Source: Pseudanabaena cinerea FACHB-1277 (GTDB taxonomy: Bacteria; Cyanobacteriota; Cyanobacteriia; Pseudanabaenales; Pseudanabaenaceae). Taken from it: DNA of 64,000 nt. The stretch lies in the NCBI RefSeq assembly GCF_014696345.1, contig NZ_JACJPY010000003.1, forward strand, positions 61,467 through 125,466, given 5' to 3'. The notes below the pieces were generated by a model. That model ran no database searches. It worked only from the letters and a program-made list of their open reading frames with translations, and was not told the DNA's origin. Numbering within the stretch: position 1 is the stretch's first letter; every line of letters begins with the position of its first letter. Below are positions 25,715 to 33,745 of the stretch, piece by piece. A program made the position numbers and the translations under genes.

Positions 25715-27346
25715 CTAAAAACTAAACACAGTTCTCAATGTGCCAACGGTAATTGTGCCATTGCTGCTGTTATTGTTCGGATTGAAGATAAACTGCAAAT
25801 CAGGGGTGATGCTGATATTGTCGGAGATAGGGAAGCGATAGAACAGTTCCACATTGGTTTGGGTGGCATTGCCGACCTTATTTTCCACAAAGGGCTGACC
25901 AACGGCGATCGCTGCCATTGCGCCTTCTTTAAATAAGTCTGGGAATGCCAACCCCGCAGACCATGTTTGCGGATTAAGGGAATCGCTAGTAGCACTTGTA
26001 TAAGCGGGCAGGGCGGCGGCGATCGCTGTGCCGCGATTGCTAATATTGCCAAATCCATAGCGTCCAAATAGGGCGATCGCCTTGTTAACAGCCCATTCCA
26101 GATTCACGCCGCCCATATTGTAATCAAGATTGTTTACAGAGGCGCGGGTATATTGCAACTTGATCGCAAAGGGTGCTTCATCTTCGGCATTTTTGGGCGC
26201 AAATTCTAACTCGACCGTACCCTGATAGGTATCGCCAAACAGACCACGGTTAATCGTGCCATTGGGCGCAGTCGTATCTGCCGTAGGGCTACTGGCATTT
26301 TGAGCCACATAGCCCGCCCTCAAACTAAACGCGCCACCACCCAAATTCCAATCGATCGCCGCCCCCGCTCCATCATTTACAGGCAAAATCAAAGGATTGT
26401 TAATAAACATCCCAATGCCAAAATCGGCGGATTCATCATTGGCAAAACTATTGGCATCAAGGTGATCATTTAGCGACATCGCCGTACCGATGGAAACACG
26501 GGCATCTCTGCCCACAGGGAAGTCGTAGCGCAAACGATTGATGCTTGCGGTTGCGCCAACGCCGCTATAGTCAAATTTAGAACTGCCATTAAACCCCGCA
26601 AATCCTGCAAAAATGCCACCATCAAGGGAATTACTAAGGTTGGTTCCTGTATTGCCAACCTCTAGGCGCGTCAGCAAGAGATCTTCACCCGTAAAGCTGG
26701 TATTAAAGTTGAGACGCACGCGGCTGATCATCGTGGTGTTGGCGCGTCCCGCCACGGGGTTGCCACCGAGGGGATCAACTAAGAAATCATTGCCAGAGCC
26801 ACTGGCAGAGGCGGATACAATTACCTGACCGCTTAGCTTGGTGGTGGTGGAAAACTGCTGCGCCTCTAATTTTGCAGTTTTGGCATCAAGGGCATCGACA
26901 CGACCGCGCAAGGTTGCCAACTCGGCGGCAAATTCCTCTTGCAATTTTTGCAGAGTGGCGAGATCTTCTTTGCTCACCTTATCCGCTAAACCTGCGCTAA
27001 TAATTTCATTGATTTTGTCGAGGCAAGCATTTAAACCTGCGGCAAATTCATAGCGGCTAGTGGCTTGGTTGCCGCGAAAGGTGCGATCGGGATAGCCTGC
27101 GATGCATCCGTAGCGTTCAACCAGCGATTGCAAAGCCGTAAATGCCCAATCGGTGGGACGCACATCACTAAGCTGGGAAACTGAGGTGACATTCTGCCCG
27201 ATCACATCAGGCGTAGTGACGAGGGACTGCGCGTCAGCTTCAGCAGTGACTAGCGCGATCGCCGAAACCGCGATCGCCCCAATCAAGTTATGACTCAAGG
27301 ACTGAGGGCGTTTTATTGGAGGAGATTTAGAAGTAAGTTTTGACAT
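25715..27346 (-). CDS. Cyanobacterial iron-uptake-type porin (SLH + OprB)
   Basis: A 543-residue outer membrane protein. A signal peptide (hydrophobic stretch ending AEADAQS, about residues 20-40) leads to an SLH domain (about 55-115: DVRPTDWAFTALQSLVERYGCIAGYPDRTF), a coiled coil (about 120-160) that spans the periplasm, and an OprB-type beta barrel ending in phenylalanine (TVFSF). The SLH-coiled coil-barrel plan is that of the main cyanobacterial porins. A near-perfect Fur box 133-169 bases upstream suggests the iron-regulated member of the family. It starts at ATG 27346. Confidence 0.92.
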   Translation of the reverse strand: MSKLTSKSPPIKRPQSLSHNLIGAIAVSAIALVTAEADAQSLVTTPDVIGQNVTSVSQLSDVRPTDWAFTALQSLVERYGCIAGYPDRTFRGNQATSRYEFAAGLNACLDKINEIISAGLADKVSKEDLATLQKLQEEFAAELATLRGRVDALDAKTAKLEAQQFSTTTKLSGQVIVSASASGSGNDFLVDPLGGNPVAGRANTTMISRVRLNFNTSFTGEDLLLTRLEVGNTGTNLSNSLDGGIFAGFAGFNGSSKFDYSGVGATASINRLRYDFPVGRDARVSIGTAMSLNDHLDANSFANDESADFGIGMFINNPLILPVNDGAGAAIDWNLGGGAFSLRAGYVAQNASSPTADTTAPNGTINRGLFGDTYQGTVELEFAPKNAEDEAPFAIKLQYTRASVNNLDYNMGGVNLEWAVNKAIALFGRYGFGNISNRGTAIAAALPAYTSATSDSLNPQTWSAGLAFPDLFKEGAMAAIAVGQPFVENKVGNATQTNVELFYRFPISDNISITPDLQFIFNPNNNSSNGTITVGTLRTVFSF

Positions 27347-27746
27347 TGAAAATAAAATAAAAATAAAATAAAAGCTAAATTCGAAGTTAGCGATTAGTTG
27401 AATAGGTAGTGATTCTAGTAATAACTATTGAGAATTAATATTATTAATCTAGACTTATCCTATGTAATCATTCTAGCAATATTACCTGAGAATGATATTC
27501 ATTCTCAGGTAATATATAAAAATCCTAAAACTGACCCAATCCTGATTGTTTGACAAAAGCGTTTTAAATCCTTGTAGCGTGGACATCCTGTCCACTTTTG
27601 GGGGGAGAGTTGTCAGCCGATCAGGTTGGTGGAAGACAGGTTGTACCAATCAGGAAATCGGTTAGCCAAAGCAAATTGCCATATAATTCGTAATTACAGA
27701 GCTTCGCGCCGATTTAAAAACTCAATAGGCTCTATCAGCTTGGTAA
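27347..27746. other. Divergent regulatory region, porin and aat
   Basis: It holds the Fur box palindrome (27479-27515), an A/T-rich porin leader with AAATAAAAT repeats (27348-27372), and, before aat, a stem-less fragment of the hairpin elements (27696-27745: TACAGAGCTTCGCGCCGATT then CTCAATAGGCTCTATC). A small palindrome GTGGACAxxxTGTCCAC lies at about 27579-27595. Confidence 0.6.
27479..27515. promoter_or_regulatory. Fur box palindrome upstream of the porin gene
   Basis: A perfect 37-bp palindrome centred on 27497 contains GAGAATGATATTCATTCTC, which differs from the consensus Fur box (GATAATGATAATCATTATC) at only a few positions. It lies about 135 bases before the porin start. Iron-replete Fur would be expected to repress the porin here. 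Confidence 0.82.
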
Positions 27747-28370
27747 ATGGTGAAAAAATTTAATATCAACAGCATTATTGAGGGATATTCTCAAGGACAT
27801 TTTTTGATGTCCGATGGCGATGGTCAGCCGATCGAGTGGTACTACACCAATAAGCGCACCTTGATTCCCCTTGATCGCCGATTTCGTTATCCCAAATCTT
27901 TACAGCGCATTCTCAATCAAGACCGCTTTGAGGTGAGAATCGACACCGCCTTTGAAAAAATTGTCGAAGGCTGCGCCGATCGCCCCACCACATGGATATC
28001 AAAGGAGTTGCGATCGCTCTATGGAGAACTACATCAAGCGGGTTGGGCGCATAGCTTTGAAACATGGCAAGGGGATCAATTAGCAGGGGGAATTTTAGGA
28101 CTTGCCATTAACGGCGTGTTTATTGGCGAATCGATGTTTTTTAAAATTCCTGACGGCTCAAAAGTGGCAATGGTAAAACTGGTCGAGCATTTGCGATCGC
28201 GGAGTTTTGTCCTATTTGACGCACAATTGATGAATCCGCACCTTGAGCGATTTGGCGCGTTTGAAATCGATGATTCTAGCTATCAAAAGTTACTGCACAA
28301 AGGTCTAACCACCCAATGCAGATTTGGCGATCGCCAAGAGTCATACTCACAGGCAGGGGGCAATAGTTAA
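27747..28370 (+). CDS. aat: Leucyl/phenylalanyl-tRNA--protein transferase
   Basis: A 207-residue enzyme that adds Leu or Phe from aminoacyl-tRNA to proteins with N-terminal Lys or Arg, marking them for ClpS/ClpAP degradation (N-end rule). Diagnostic blocks: FLMSDGDGQPIEWYYTNKR, RIDTAFEKIVEGCADR, GWAHSFETWQGDQLAGGILGLAINGVFIGESMF and NPHLERFGAFEI. In the usual family numbering the first block normally reads WWSPDPR; here it is WYYTNKR, as in other cyanobacterial forms. It begins at ATG 27747 and ends before a long hairpin. Confidence 0.9.
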   Translation: MVKKFNINSIIEGYSQGHFLMSDGDGQPIEWYYTNKRTLIPLDRRFRYPKSLQRILNQDRFEVRIDTAFEKIVEGCADRPTTWISKELRSLYGELHQAGWAHSFETWQGDQLAGGILGLAINGVFIGESMFFKIPDGSKVAMVKLVEHLRSRSFVLFDAQLMNPHLERFGAFEIDDSSYQKLLHKGLTTQCRFGDRQESYSQAGGNS

Positions 28371-28401
28371 ATAATTATCAAATTACTAGATCAGATCCAG
28401 A

Positions 28402-28455
28402 AAAAACAATTTGCGACCCCTAAGTATGGATACCTAGAGGTCGCAAATTGTTTTT
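28402..28455 (+). terminator. Long hairpin after aat (unit 1)
   Basis: A perfect 17-bp stem (28402-28418 with 28439-28455, core CAATTTGCGACC/GGTCGCAAATTG), flanked by A and T runs, 31 bases beyond the aat stop. It probably terminates aat, but it also heads the first duplicated unit and could act on the following mini-ORF. Confidence 0.75.
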
Positions 28456-28513
28456 ATGAAAATGTTCTTAAATTGGATTTAAAATTCAGAATCTGTATAT
28501 AGGCTGATTCCGT

Positions 28514-28651
28514 TTGAATGACTATATTTTGCAAGATTATGAATCAAATTTGGGATCGCTTAATATTTTCTTTATAATCCCTGTTGCCATGTGCTTTGCC
28601 CTGATCATTGTCATATTTCCTTTGGTAAAAACACTGAATTTGAAGCCCTAA
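28514..28651 (+). CDS. Candidate 45-residue single-helix membrane protein
   Basis: A short frame from TTG 28514 to TAA 28649-28651 encodes LNDYILQDYESNLGSLN followed by one strong hydrophobic helix (FFIIPVAMCFALIIVIFPLV) and a basic end (KTLNLKP). The shape is that of small membrane subunits common in cyanobacterial complexes, but it matches none I know. There is no clear Shine-Dalgarno sequence and the start is non-ATG. Support comes from partial conservation with a second copy 300 bases downstream. It may equally be chance. Confidence 0.35.
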   Translation: MNDYILQDYESNLGSLNIFFIIPVAMCFALIIVIFPLVKTLNLKP

Positions 28652-28698
28652 TCCAATTGGGCTTGTTCTAAAAGTCTAAAATAAAAAATAATCTAAAA

Positions 28699-28757
28699 AA
28701 TAAGTGACCCCATTAAGCTAGGTAAAAATACCTTTCTGCTTCTTGGGATCACTTATT
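28699..28757 (+). repeat. Hairpin of duplicated unit 2
   Basis: AATAAGTGACCC (28699-28710) pairs with GGGATCACTTATT (28745-28757, one bulged A) and an inner stem AGGTA/TACCT (28720-28733) closes the loop. The stem sequence differs from unit 1 at most positions yet the fold is alike. Confidence 0.65.
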
Positions 28758-28817
28758 CTTTGGTGTTTTTATTAACTTCTTATATAAATTCAGAGCCTAT
28801 ATATAAGCTGGCTCCGT

Positions 28818-28898
28818 TTGAATAATATTATTTTGATTGAAATTTGCATAATTTGGGGATCGCTTAACACTTTCTTTAGAGTTAGTTATCAAGATTAA
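28818..28898 (+). pseudogene. Decayed second copy of the mini-ORF
   Basis: From TTG 28818 the frame reads LNNIILIEICIIWGSLNTFF and stops after 26 codons. The start, spacing and GSLNxFF match the 28514 frame, but the membrane helix is lost. The nucleotide similarity extends upstream into the spacer, so this is a duplicated segment rather than chance. Confidence 0.4.
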
Positions 28899-28971
28899 TT
28901 GACTAAGTAATTATACTTATCAAACAAAAATTGCTCAATCATTTTAATGGTGATTCTTAATGATTCTTTAA

Positions 28972-29127
28972 CACATTCATCATCAGAAATCGAAATATCG
29001 CGGGTTTTACATTGATACGGACAAGGTAAAAACAGAAGACAAAAAATATGGATTTGATGGTTTGCAAGTTGTCAAGGACAATTTGCAAACTGCGATATTG
29101 CAGCCTGTTGAGACGATGGAAAACTAA
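28972..29127 (+). pseudogene. Transposase-like C-terminal remnant
   Basis: A stop-bounded frame of 51 codons contains YIDTDKVKTEDKKYGFDGLQ and VVKDNLQTAI. The order DxDKVKxEDKKYxFDGL resembles the segment preceding the DDE glutamate region in IS1634/IS4-type transposases (KxxEDxxxDGL). There is no start codon in this frame and no terminal inverted repeat was seen. It ends within the murF stop codon region. A related piece lies at 4810-4896. Confidence 0.4.
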
Positions 29128-30521
29128 TTCCAGTTTTGACGAAAATCTTGGACAACCTGATCCATCCCGACCGATCGCGAAGCCTTGAAAAGAATGCGAT
29201 CGCCGCCCCTTATCTGGTTTAAAAGGGTATCTGTAATTTCTTGATGGGACTGACAGGCGATCGCATATTTAAGAGAGCCATTAGCCCCCTGCAAAATTGC
29301 ATCCGCTTCGCCATCGGCTAAAACAACTGCCGCCTCGATCCCCAATTTAGATATGGTTTCACCAATTTGATAATGTAGTTGTGAGGACATTTCGCCCAGT
29401 TCTTTCATAGTTCCAAGAACTGCCCAATGGCGCTGAGCTGGCATTTTCGCCAATTGATGCAAGGCAGCCAACATTCCTTCAGGGGAAGCATTATAGGTTT
29501 CATCCAAAATCACCACATCCTTAGGCAGATCGTAGATTTGCGCCCTGCCAAAGGGCAGATCCAATTTACCAATGCCTTGAGTGGTGACTTGCCAATCTAG
29601 GTTTAGAGCTTTGAGCACTGCCAAACCTGCCAAAAAGTTTAGGGCATTGTGTTCACCTGGTAGGGGCATTTGCCAAACATATTGCTGTCCTTGCGACTGC
29701 ACATGAAGCTGATTGTCGATGAGAGTACCATTGATATCGCCGATGCCTAAGCCATAGGTAATGGTTTTGCCTTGCCAAACGTTTTGGGCGGTTTCTTGCA
29801 ACAGGGGGTTGCCTGCATTGAGAATTGCTGTGCCTTCTAAGGGGGTCTCGGCGAGGAGTTCACATTTAGCGATCGCGATCGCCTCCCTTGAGCTAAGTCT
29901 GCCAATGTGAGCCGTGCCAACATTGGTAATTACACTCACCGTTGGTAAGGCGGTACGTGCTAGTCTGGCGATTTCGCCTAGACCCCGCATCCCCATTTCC
30001 ACCACCGCAAAATCATTGTGGGCAGGGTCGAGCGCCAGCAATGTTTGCGCCACCCCAATATCATTGTTGTGATTGGCTTGGCTCTTATGCACCCTATGTT
30101 CAGGCTGCACATAGCAAGACAGCATACTCGCGATTATTTCTTTGGTGGTGGTTTTGCCCACCGAGCCTGTAATTGCTACTACGGGGCGATCAAACTGCGA
30201 TCGCCACCAACGGGCTAAATCTTGATAGGCAGTAAGCGTATTTTCAACAATTAAAATAGGTAGCCCAAGGTTAATAAATTGTGCTGCCCAAGCTTGGCTG
30301 ACGATCGCCGCCACTGCCCCCTTTGCGATCGCTGCTGCCACAAACCCATGCCCATCAAAGTTTTCGCCAACTAGAGCCACAAATAACTGACCCGCGACAA
30401 TTTTCCGACTATCGGACACAATGCCCTGAATGATGATTTGATTTTGCGTAGAGGGTTCAATGTGGGCAACCGTTGCTGATGTAATGGCGATCGCTTGGCT
30501 AATCGTGCAGGTGCAGGTCAT
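29124..30521 (-). CDS. murF: UDP-N-acetylmuramoyl-tripeptide--D-alanyl-D-alanine ligase
   Basis: A 465-residue Mur ligase adding D-Ala-D-Ala to the peptidoglycan precursor. The N-terminal UDP-binding domain carries ISDSRKIVAGQLFVAL-like VSDSRKIVAGQLFVALVG; the ATP loop is AITGSVGKTTTKEIIA (about 115-130); KSQANHNNDIGVAQTLL and the C-terminal ILDETYNASPEGMLAAL complete the family. ATG 30521 fits the family start (MTCTCTISQAIA); the 27-codon upstream extension is unsupported. The gene is monocistronic here, not in a division cluster, as is usual for cyanobacteria. Confidence 0.93.
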   Translation of the reverse strand: MTCTCTISQAIAITSATVAHIEPSTQNQIIIQGIVSDSRKIVAGQLFVALVGENFDGHGFVAAAIAKGAVAAIVSQAWAAQFINLGLPILIVENTLTAYQDLARWWRSQFDRPVVAITGSVGKTTTKEIIASMLSCYVQPEHRVHKSQANHNNDIGVAQTLLALDPAHNDFAVVEMGMRGLGEIARLARTALPTVSVITNVGTAHIGRLSSREAIAIAKCELLAETPLEGTAILNAGNPLLQETAQNVWQGKTITYGLGIGDINGTLIDNQLHVQSQGQQYVWQMPLPGEHNALNFLAGLAVLKALNLDWQVTTQGIGKLDLPFGRAQIYDLPKDVVILDETYNASPEGMLAALHQLAKMPAQRHWAVLGTMKELGEMSSQLHYQIGETISKLGIEAAVVLADGEADAILQGANGSLKYAIACQSHQEITDTLLNQIRGGDRILFKASRSVGMDQVVQDFRQNWN

Positions 30522-30847
30522 GCTGAAAATTTCTTGTCTATATCTGGACTGCGGGTAAAGATGGCGAACACTGACCGAAAGAACGTCAGAGCAATCTATC
30601 AATAGGCATAATATTACAGTGCTTTGCGCTCAAATCCCAACCAAGTCAGAAAATTAGGACTTACGCAAAATAGAGGCAAAGTCACTTTAACAGGGTTGCG
30701 CCCCACACCTTAGATTTTGCTGATTTTAGGCTGTATATTGATCAACTCTGCTAACCTCTAAAAAGCGGCTAGAAAGTTTATAAATTTGATTTTAGTACAG
30801 TCTATTTAGCTAAGCACAAAGTGCTGTAACTTCTTTTTAGCTTCTTT
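30522..30847. other. Intergenic region between murF and the glycan locus
   Basis: About 325 bases containing fragments of hairpin-element heads in both orientations (30612-30630, TACAGTGCTTTGCGCTCAA; 30809-30830, CTAAGCACAAAGTGCTGTAA). No gene is seen. It contains the murF promoter region and the end of the glycan operon. Confidence 0.4.
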
Positions 30848-31759
30848 TTAGCGTTTCTGGCTCATAAATGTTGCAAATACCCTTAATAAAAAAGAAGGTA
30901 ATAGCAGAATTAGGAAAGTGGAAAATCTATAATTGCCTTGAAATAGGCAGTCTCTAAGCTTTTGAGAATAGTACTCGATCTGAATATTATCGTTATGCCA
31001 TTTACTTGCTAGTAACATCAGTTCATAATTTCGATAATTTAAACCAAAATCTTGATAGATTGAAGTGTACTTTTCGGCAATTCTCTGCCATGAATCAATA
31101 GTGACTCGGCGACTATTATTACCTAAATATTTACGCCACACATAGATCACCGATGGAATATATTGATAACGACAACCTGAGGCGATCGCCCTAATCCAAA
31201 ATTCCACATCGTGCAAATCATTGATGCCGAAACTATGATCATAGCCACCTAAACTTTGCCATAGAGCCTTGCGAATTGGGGTTGTGCCAATGAGTTTCCA
31301 ATTAGAACTTAGAGACAATGGCTTGGATCTCAACATTTCTCGCAATGATATATCTTGAGGATTAATTACTTTTTGTCTATTAATTTTGTCTTGTCTAACG
31401 TAGTTTCCATAGACAAACCCTAATCGATCATCCTCTCTGAAAGTATTACTGATTAGCTCTATAGCATTGCTTGGTAAAATGTCATCGCCATCCAAAGGTA
31501 CTAAGATTTCACCTTGGGCGATCGCAAAACCTTGATCGCGAGCCACTGAGGAGCCACCATTTTCTTGTCGCCAAATCACTTGAATCAGGGAGTTTTTTTC
31601 TAATTCTTGGCATACCTCAATAGTACGGCGATCGCTAGAGGCATCGTTTACAATAATTATCTCTAAAGGTAGTAAAGTTTGCGATAAGATACTACTAATC
31701 GCATCGTATAGCAAATCACCTTCGCGATAGCAAGTGATCACAATACTAATATTAAGCAT
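30848..31759 (-). CDS. Family 2 glycosyltransferase
   Basis: A 303-residue GT-A enzyme. The N-terminus ISIVITCYREGDLLYDAISS, the nucleotide-binding IIIVNDASSDRRT and the metal-binding motif PLDGDDIL (DxD-type, near residue 92) define GT2. The W-rich ED-like region (DVEFWIRAIASG) near 185 is the usual acceptor-side motif. A C-terminal hydrophobic stretch (FLILLLPSFLLRVFATF) suggests membrane association. It is the last gene of the long minus-strand glycan locus, 5 bases after the next gene upstream. Confidence 0.88.
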   Translation of the reverse strand: MLNISIVITCYREGDLLYDAISSILSQTLLPLEIIIVNDASSDRRTIEVCQELEKNSLIQVIWRQENGGSSVARDQGFAIAQGEILVPLDGDDILPSNAIELISNTFREDDRLGFVYGNYVRQDKINRQKVINPQDISLREMLRSKPLSLSSNWKLIGTTPIRKALWQSLGGYDHSFGINDLHDVEFWIRAIASGCRYQYIPSVIYVWRKYLGNNSRRVTIDSWQRIAEKYTSIYQDFGLNYRNYELMLLASKWHNDNIQIEYYSQKLRDCLFQGNYRFSTFLILLLPSFLLRVFATFMSQKR

Positions 31760-31764
31760 AAAAC

Positions 31765-33699
31765 TTATTCTAAAAATAATTGCTTTAAGAAAATTAGAAA
31801 TTTACCAACAATGTTAGGGCTTTTATTGAATTTACCGCCTTTTGAAAGATTCAAATACAACTCTCTAAGTAAACTATAAATAGTTACTTTAGATTTACTA
31901 GAACCTAAAAGTTTTTCAACCTTACTGTGTCTTAACTCAGATAACTTTAAATGCTGACACTCTTCAAGAGATTGGTTTAGTTTATCTGCAAATAGAATAT
32001 TTGCATTCTCAAATGACTTCCATAAGCGATTGCTACTATCTATCTCGGTTAAACTAACGTTATCTCTAATGTCATCACGCCAATAGAACTGACAGGTAAT
32101 CTCGTGACTAAACATAAATAATGTTTTACTACATAGCTGCAAAATAAGATAAAAGTCTTCTGCTGTTTCTAAGCAAGGATCTTCTTGATAGACATCTGTT
32201 AGCAAAGATGATCTAGCTATAAAACTATTAGAAGTGATAAAGTTTTGAAATTTAGCAATTTTTACGGGATCAAACTGCTTAAAATATGTAAGCTCTTTTT
32301 TTATGAATTCTGATTCTTGAAAACGTTCCCAAACTTTAATTGCTCCTGAGTATGCCACACCAATATTCTCAAATTGATTCAAAATAGAAACAAGAATGTA
32401 TGTGTGATTTGGATATATAACGTCATCATCGTCAACAATTGCAAAATACGTTCCTCTAAGATTGTTAAGCCCATCTCTAATTTGACTACTTCTAAAACCA
32501 GTGTAATCACTTTCAACTATTGACATATCCATGATGTCTTTATACAAGCAGAGTAATGTTTCTAGTCCTTGAATTTTTTTATAACTAATTAGAATAACTC
32601 TAATATTATTATATGTCTGGTTAGCAATACTATCTAAACATCGCTTCAACATGGATAAACTACGATCACCGACCCTAACAATAAATTCAACCTGTCCACA
32701 ACTAGGCTGAAAGTTAACGATGTTCCTAACAAAACCCTTGTCTATTAGTAGTTTTTGATGGTGTGGAATAATTCCTAGTAATAGTTTCTCAAGAGTAAAT
32801 TTCTCTAAAAACACCTCATGGGCTTGTTTAGACATTTCTAAGGCTTTTTGAGGATGATTTTGAATCCACTGCATATGGTTATTAATCTGCTTGACTTGCT
32901 CACTTGGTCTAGCATCTGTCTCAACATACAATACGCTATCCCCAAAAGCATTTCTAATAAATGTATGTTCACCGCAGATGGCGATCGCCCCCGAAGCGAC
33001 AATTTCAAAAATTCGCATAGACGGCATATCAGTTTCAGTGTGTTCGTGACGATGCAGACATAAGCCTACTCCTGCATTTTGTAGAGCTTTTAACACACTA
33101 ACTCCATCAAAAGGAAGATTACCTCGATAGGATCTTCGCAAATAGTCCCACCTACTACCATAGACCTGCATGAAGTTACAGCAATCTAGCCCCTTAAAAA
33201 GATTCTTAAATCTATTTCCATCCCAATTACTACCTATATAAACTAGTTGAGGATTCTGTAAATTAGGAGTAATATATTCTGTTTGATTACAGCTAGTAAA
33301 AAATGGTACGATAAAATACTTTTTAGCAGTACTGTCTAGTTGTTTACTTAGCCAGTAGTCAAACTTATTAGATGAGGATAGATAAGCGTCATAGCTCAAT
33401 ATATTGGAATGTTTTTCAGTAATTTGTTCAGAGTCTACATACTTACTTTTAAATTCTGCATAGCGATCAAAAAATATTGGAGGATTCCACATACATCCAT
33501 AGGTAGGAAACTGCGAAAGCTTAGGGGTGTTAAAGTGCGTAACCAACACAAAGTCAGGTTTATATACATCCATTTCCTGAGCAAGATTAGTTTCTATTGA
33601 TTCCCATCCTAGGTTTTGAGCCGCAATAATAATTCGTCTAACTAGCTCAGTTTCAGCAAACTTTTGTCCAAAGAAAGAGTTATGAATGGCGATTCGCAT
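31765..33699 (-). CDS. Bidomain glycosyltransferase (GT-B-like plus GT2)
   Basis: A 644-residue protein. The first half (about 1-330) resembles CgeB/DUF3880-type GT-B enzymes: it starts MRIAIHNSFFGQKFAETELV and contains PSMRIFEIVASGAIAICGEH, the nucleotide-sugar site. The second half (about 335-560) is a GT2 domain with VRVGDRSLSMLKRCLDSIANQ and the metal motif IVDDDDVIYPNH. Two transferases fused in one chain can add two sugars in sequence. ATG 33699 is preferred to 33780, which would overlap the preceding gene by 35 bases and adds a non-homologous leader. Confidence 0.82.
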   Translation of the reverse strand: MRIAIHNSFFGQKFAETELVRRIIIAAQNLGWESIETNLAQEMDVYKPDFVLVTHFNTPKLSQFPTYGCMWNPPIFFDRYAEFKSKYVDSEQITEKHSNILSYDAYLSSSNKFDYWLSKQLDSTAKKYFIVPFFTSCNQTEYITPNLQNPQLVYIGSNWDGNRFKNLFKGLDCCNFMQVYGSRWDYLRRSYRGNLPFDGVSVLKALQNAGVGLCLHRHEHTETDMPSMRIFEIVASGAIAICGEHTFIRNAFGDSVLYVETDARPSEQVKQINNHMQWIQNHPQKALEMSKQAHEVFLEKFTLEKLLLGIIPHHQKLLIDKGFVRNIVNFQPSCGQVEFIVRVGDRSLSMLKRCLDSIANQTYNNIRVILISYKKIQGLETLLCLYKDIMDMSIVESDYTGFRSSQIRDGLNNLRGTYFAIVDDDDVIYPNHTYILVSILNQFENIGVAYSGAIKVWERFQESEFIKKELTYFKQFDPVKIAKFQNFITSNSFIARSSLLTDVYQEDPCLETAEDFYLILQLCSKTLFMFSHEITCQFYWRDDIRDNVSLTEIDSSNRLWKSFENANILFADKLNQSLEECQHLKLSELRHSKVEKLLGSSKSKVTIYSLLRELYLNLSKGGKFNKSPNIVGKFLIFLKQLFLE

Positions 33700-33745
33700 A
33701 GATATTTTTGGGATATAACAACTAATAAAATTTATAATTCGTGAC

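Larger units (their letters stand above)
28371..29123. other. Intergenic region with a duplicated hairpin/mini-ORF unit
   Basis: Two diverged copies of a roughly 250- to 300-base unit lie head to tail (about 28400-28650 and 28690-28900). Each has an A-rich start, a long hairpin, a 30-base spacer beginning ATTCAGA, then TCCGTTTGAAT and a short frame that contains GSLN.FF. A transposase-like remnant follows (28972-29127). Confidence 0.6.
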
